Below the pieces are notes generated by a model. The model ran no database searches and was not told the origin of the DNA. It worked only from the letters and a program-made list of their open reading frames with translations. From NCBI GenBank assembly GCA_002343545.1, contig DDRA01000072.1:43116-50448 (forward strand): 7,333 nucleotides of DNA, in the 5' to 3' direction. Made by a program: the position numbers and the translations under genes. This stretch comes from Bacteriovoracaceae bacterium UBA2428 (GTDB lineage: Bacteria > Bdellovibrionota > UBA2428). Within the stretch, counting starts at the first letter, position 1. Each line of letters starts with the position of its first letter. Positions 6,347-7,333 of the stretch are shown here, in pieces.

Positions 6347-6829
6347 ATGCGTCAGCCGCTTGCTTCGACCCGCTCCATCCTGACGGCCTTTGCCTTGGGC
6401 GCGGTTATGACCCTCACCTACGCGGTTTGGGCGACGGATAAAGGCGATAAGCATCCCGCGAAAGTCAAATCCGGCGAATCCCTCGGGAAGGGGGAAAGCT
6501 CCGGAACGAAGGTCAAAGGCAGCGCCTCGGCTCTCGATCCCGTCAACCGGAAGAACATCGAGCAAGTGCGCGAGGCGACCCGCCGTCCGGGGCTACCCGC
6601 CGAGACGACGCCCAGCTCGAGCGATCCCCTCGTGAAGAACGACGATCCCGTCTACGTGCCCGTCGACGATTTCGACGAGGCGAAGCCCCAATACGTGCTC
6701 GTGAACGTTCCCCGCGAACTCGAAGGCAAGCAGGCCCGGAACGGCGCGCTCATGAAAGACGGGGCGATCGTGAGCGAGGTCCCGCAAGAGTTGAAAGACT
6801 ACGTCTCACCCGCCCCCCACAAGAAGTAG
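6347..6829 (+). CDS. Small exported or membrane-anchored protein, function unknown
   Basis: I do not recognise this 160-residue protein. Residues 9-27 are hydrophobic after an N-terminus with Arg 2 and Arg 9. The VWA-TD junction (27-31) fits a signal peptidase I site, so it is either secreted to the periplasm or held by an uncleaved N-terminal anchor. Residues 30-60 are low complexity and rich in Lys, Gly and Ser, looking disordered and strongly basic. The rest is Pro- and acid-rich, with PVYVPVDDFDEAKPQYVLVN around 101-120 as the most ordered-looking part, and it ends His-Lys-Lys. It has no cysteine. ATG 6347 is taken as the start because it gives the full signal segment; no Shine-Dalgarno precedes it and a -10-like box is at leaderless distance. 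It converges on kdsA with 14 nt between stop codons. Codon style matches the neighbours, so it is probably a real gene. Confidence 0.78.
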   Translation: MRQPLASTRSILTAFALGAVMTLTYAVWATDKGDKHPAKVKSGESLGKGESSGTKVKGSASALDPVNRKNIEQVREATRRPGLPAETTPSSSDPLVKNDDPVYVPVDDFDEAKPQYVLVNVPRELEGKQARNGALMKDGAIVSEVPQELKDYVSPAPHKK

Positions 6830-6843
6830 CGCGCGCCAACGTC

Positions 6844-7333
6844 TTAGGACTGAATCGCGCGCCAGATTTTCTGGAGTTGAACGAGCAGCGCCTCCATCTC
6901 GGCCAGCGGGAGCGAGCTCGGTCCGTCGCAGAGCGCCTCTTCCGGCTTCGGGTGCGTTTCCAAAAACACGCCGTCCACGCCCACCGCCATGGCGGCCCGC
7001 GCGAGGAGCGGAATCATGTCGCGACGGCCGTCCGAACTCGTGCCCTTCCCGCTCGGGATTTGCACGGAGTGCGTGGCGTCCATGACGACGGGGCATCCGA
7101 GCGCGCGCATGTCGGCCAGCCCCGTCATGTCGTTCACGAGTCGGTTGTAACCGAAGCTCGCGCCCCGTTCGCAAAGGAGAACTTTGCGGCCACCCGCGGC
7201 GCGGGCCTTCTCGACGACCGAAGCCATGTCCCACGGCGAGACGAATTGGCCCTTCTTGACGTGGAGCACCCGGTCCGTGCGCGCGGCCGCCTGCACGAGG
7301 TCGGTCTGGCGACAGAGGAAGGCCGGCGTCTGC
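6844..7333 (-). CDS. kdsA: 3-deoxy-8-phosphooctulonate synthase (5' end outside window)
   Basis: KdsA condenses phosphoenolpyruvate with arabinose 5-phosphate in the cytosol to give Kdo 8-phosphate, the committed step to the Kdo sugar of the LPS inner core. About 162 C-terminal residues are visible, of roughly 280 in the family. The frame is open to the right edge, where PAFLCRQTDL can be read. In order, the conserved stretches are KKGQFVSPWDM, CERGASFGYNRLVNDM, MDATHSVQIPSG, GVFLETHPKP and CDGPSSLPL. The His of ATHS, the Glu of LETHP and the Asp of CDGP correspond to metal or active-site residues of the family. Whether the enzyme is metal-dependent turns on a Cys/Asn position near the N-terminus that lies outside the window. 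The codon at 7294-7296 (GTG) is internal, not the start. The gene ends in TAA at 6844-6846, converging on the small exported protein gene. Confidence 0.96.
   Translation of the reverse strand, partial: QTPAFLCRQTDLVQAAARTDRVLHVKKGQFVSPWDMASVVEKARAAGGRKVLLCERGASFGYNRLVNDMTGLADMRALGCPVVMDATHSVQIPSGKGTSSDGRRDMIPLLARAAMAVGVDGVFLETHPKPEEALCDGPSSLPLAEMEALLVQLQKIWRAIQS

Noticed and set aside
6830..6864. A 9-nt direct repeat CGCGCGCCA at 6830-6838 and 6856-6864
   Set aside because: Short, GC-rich and only two copies, the second inside kdsA; expected by chance at this composition and not flanking any element.
1..7333. A previously undescribed multi-gene system
   Set aside because: Seven of the products are either standard housekeeping/envelope proteins or single small exported proteins. 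There are no nucleases, reverse transcriptases, toxin pairs, transposases, array repeats or sharp composition shifts to support one.

Overview
The window reads as ordinary chromosomal DNA from a GC-rich Gram-negative (diderm) bacterium. The evidence is a Kdo synthase (a lipopolysaccharide gene), a lipobox lipoprotein, a membrane-anchored parvulin chaperone and a MreC/MreD/PBP2 elongation set. The codon style, together with an mre operon lacking an adjacent mreB, would fit a GC-rich bdellovibrionote or deltaproteobacterium-like lineage. That placement is a guess; the sequence does not fix the taxon.

Layout, left to right. The 3' two-thirds of hslO (Hsp33) lies on the plus strand at 1-599. A small outer-membrane-type lipoprotein of unknown function follows (702-1262, plus). 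A perfect 9-bp hairpin fills the 24-nt gap between it and the convergent mrdA. The minus strand then carries the operon mreC-mreD-mrdA (4633 down to 1287), with an ATGA overlap between mreC and mreD and 21 nt between mreD and mrdA. Neither mreB nor rodA is attached. A divergent intergenic region of about 100 nt (4634-4733) separates mreC from a PpiD-like gene (4734-6266, plus). Next comes an 80-nt spacer with a strong hairpin, an unrecognised exported small protein (6347-6829, plus), and finally the 3' part of kdsA on the minus strand (6844-7333), cut by the window edge.

The genes share an envelope theme. MreC and MreD organise the elongation complex and PBP2 is its transpeptidase. The PpiD-like protein would fold exported proteins, KdsA supplies Kdo for the LPS inner core, and two small exported proteins of unknown function sit beside them. 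Hsp33 is a cytosolic redox chaperone and is probably only a neighbour.

I found no mobile element, CRISPR array, tRNA, rRNA or defence system, and nothing that looks like a new multi-gene system. The points most worth a second look are: (1) three genes that lack a Shine-Dalgarno sequence and have a -10-like box at the distance expected for leaderless mRNA; (2) a Cys-Cys-His-Cys version of the PBP2 zinc site; (3) a mre operon split from mreB and rodA; (4) gene-end hairpins without U-tracts; (5) two small exported proteins without a recognised family.
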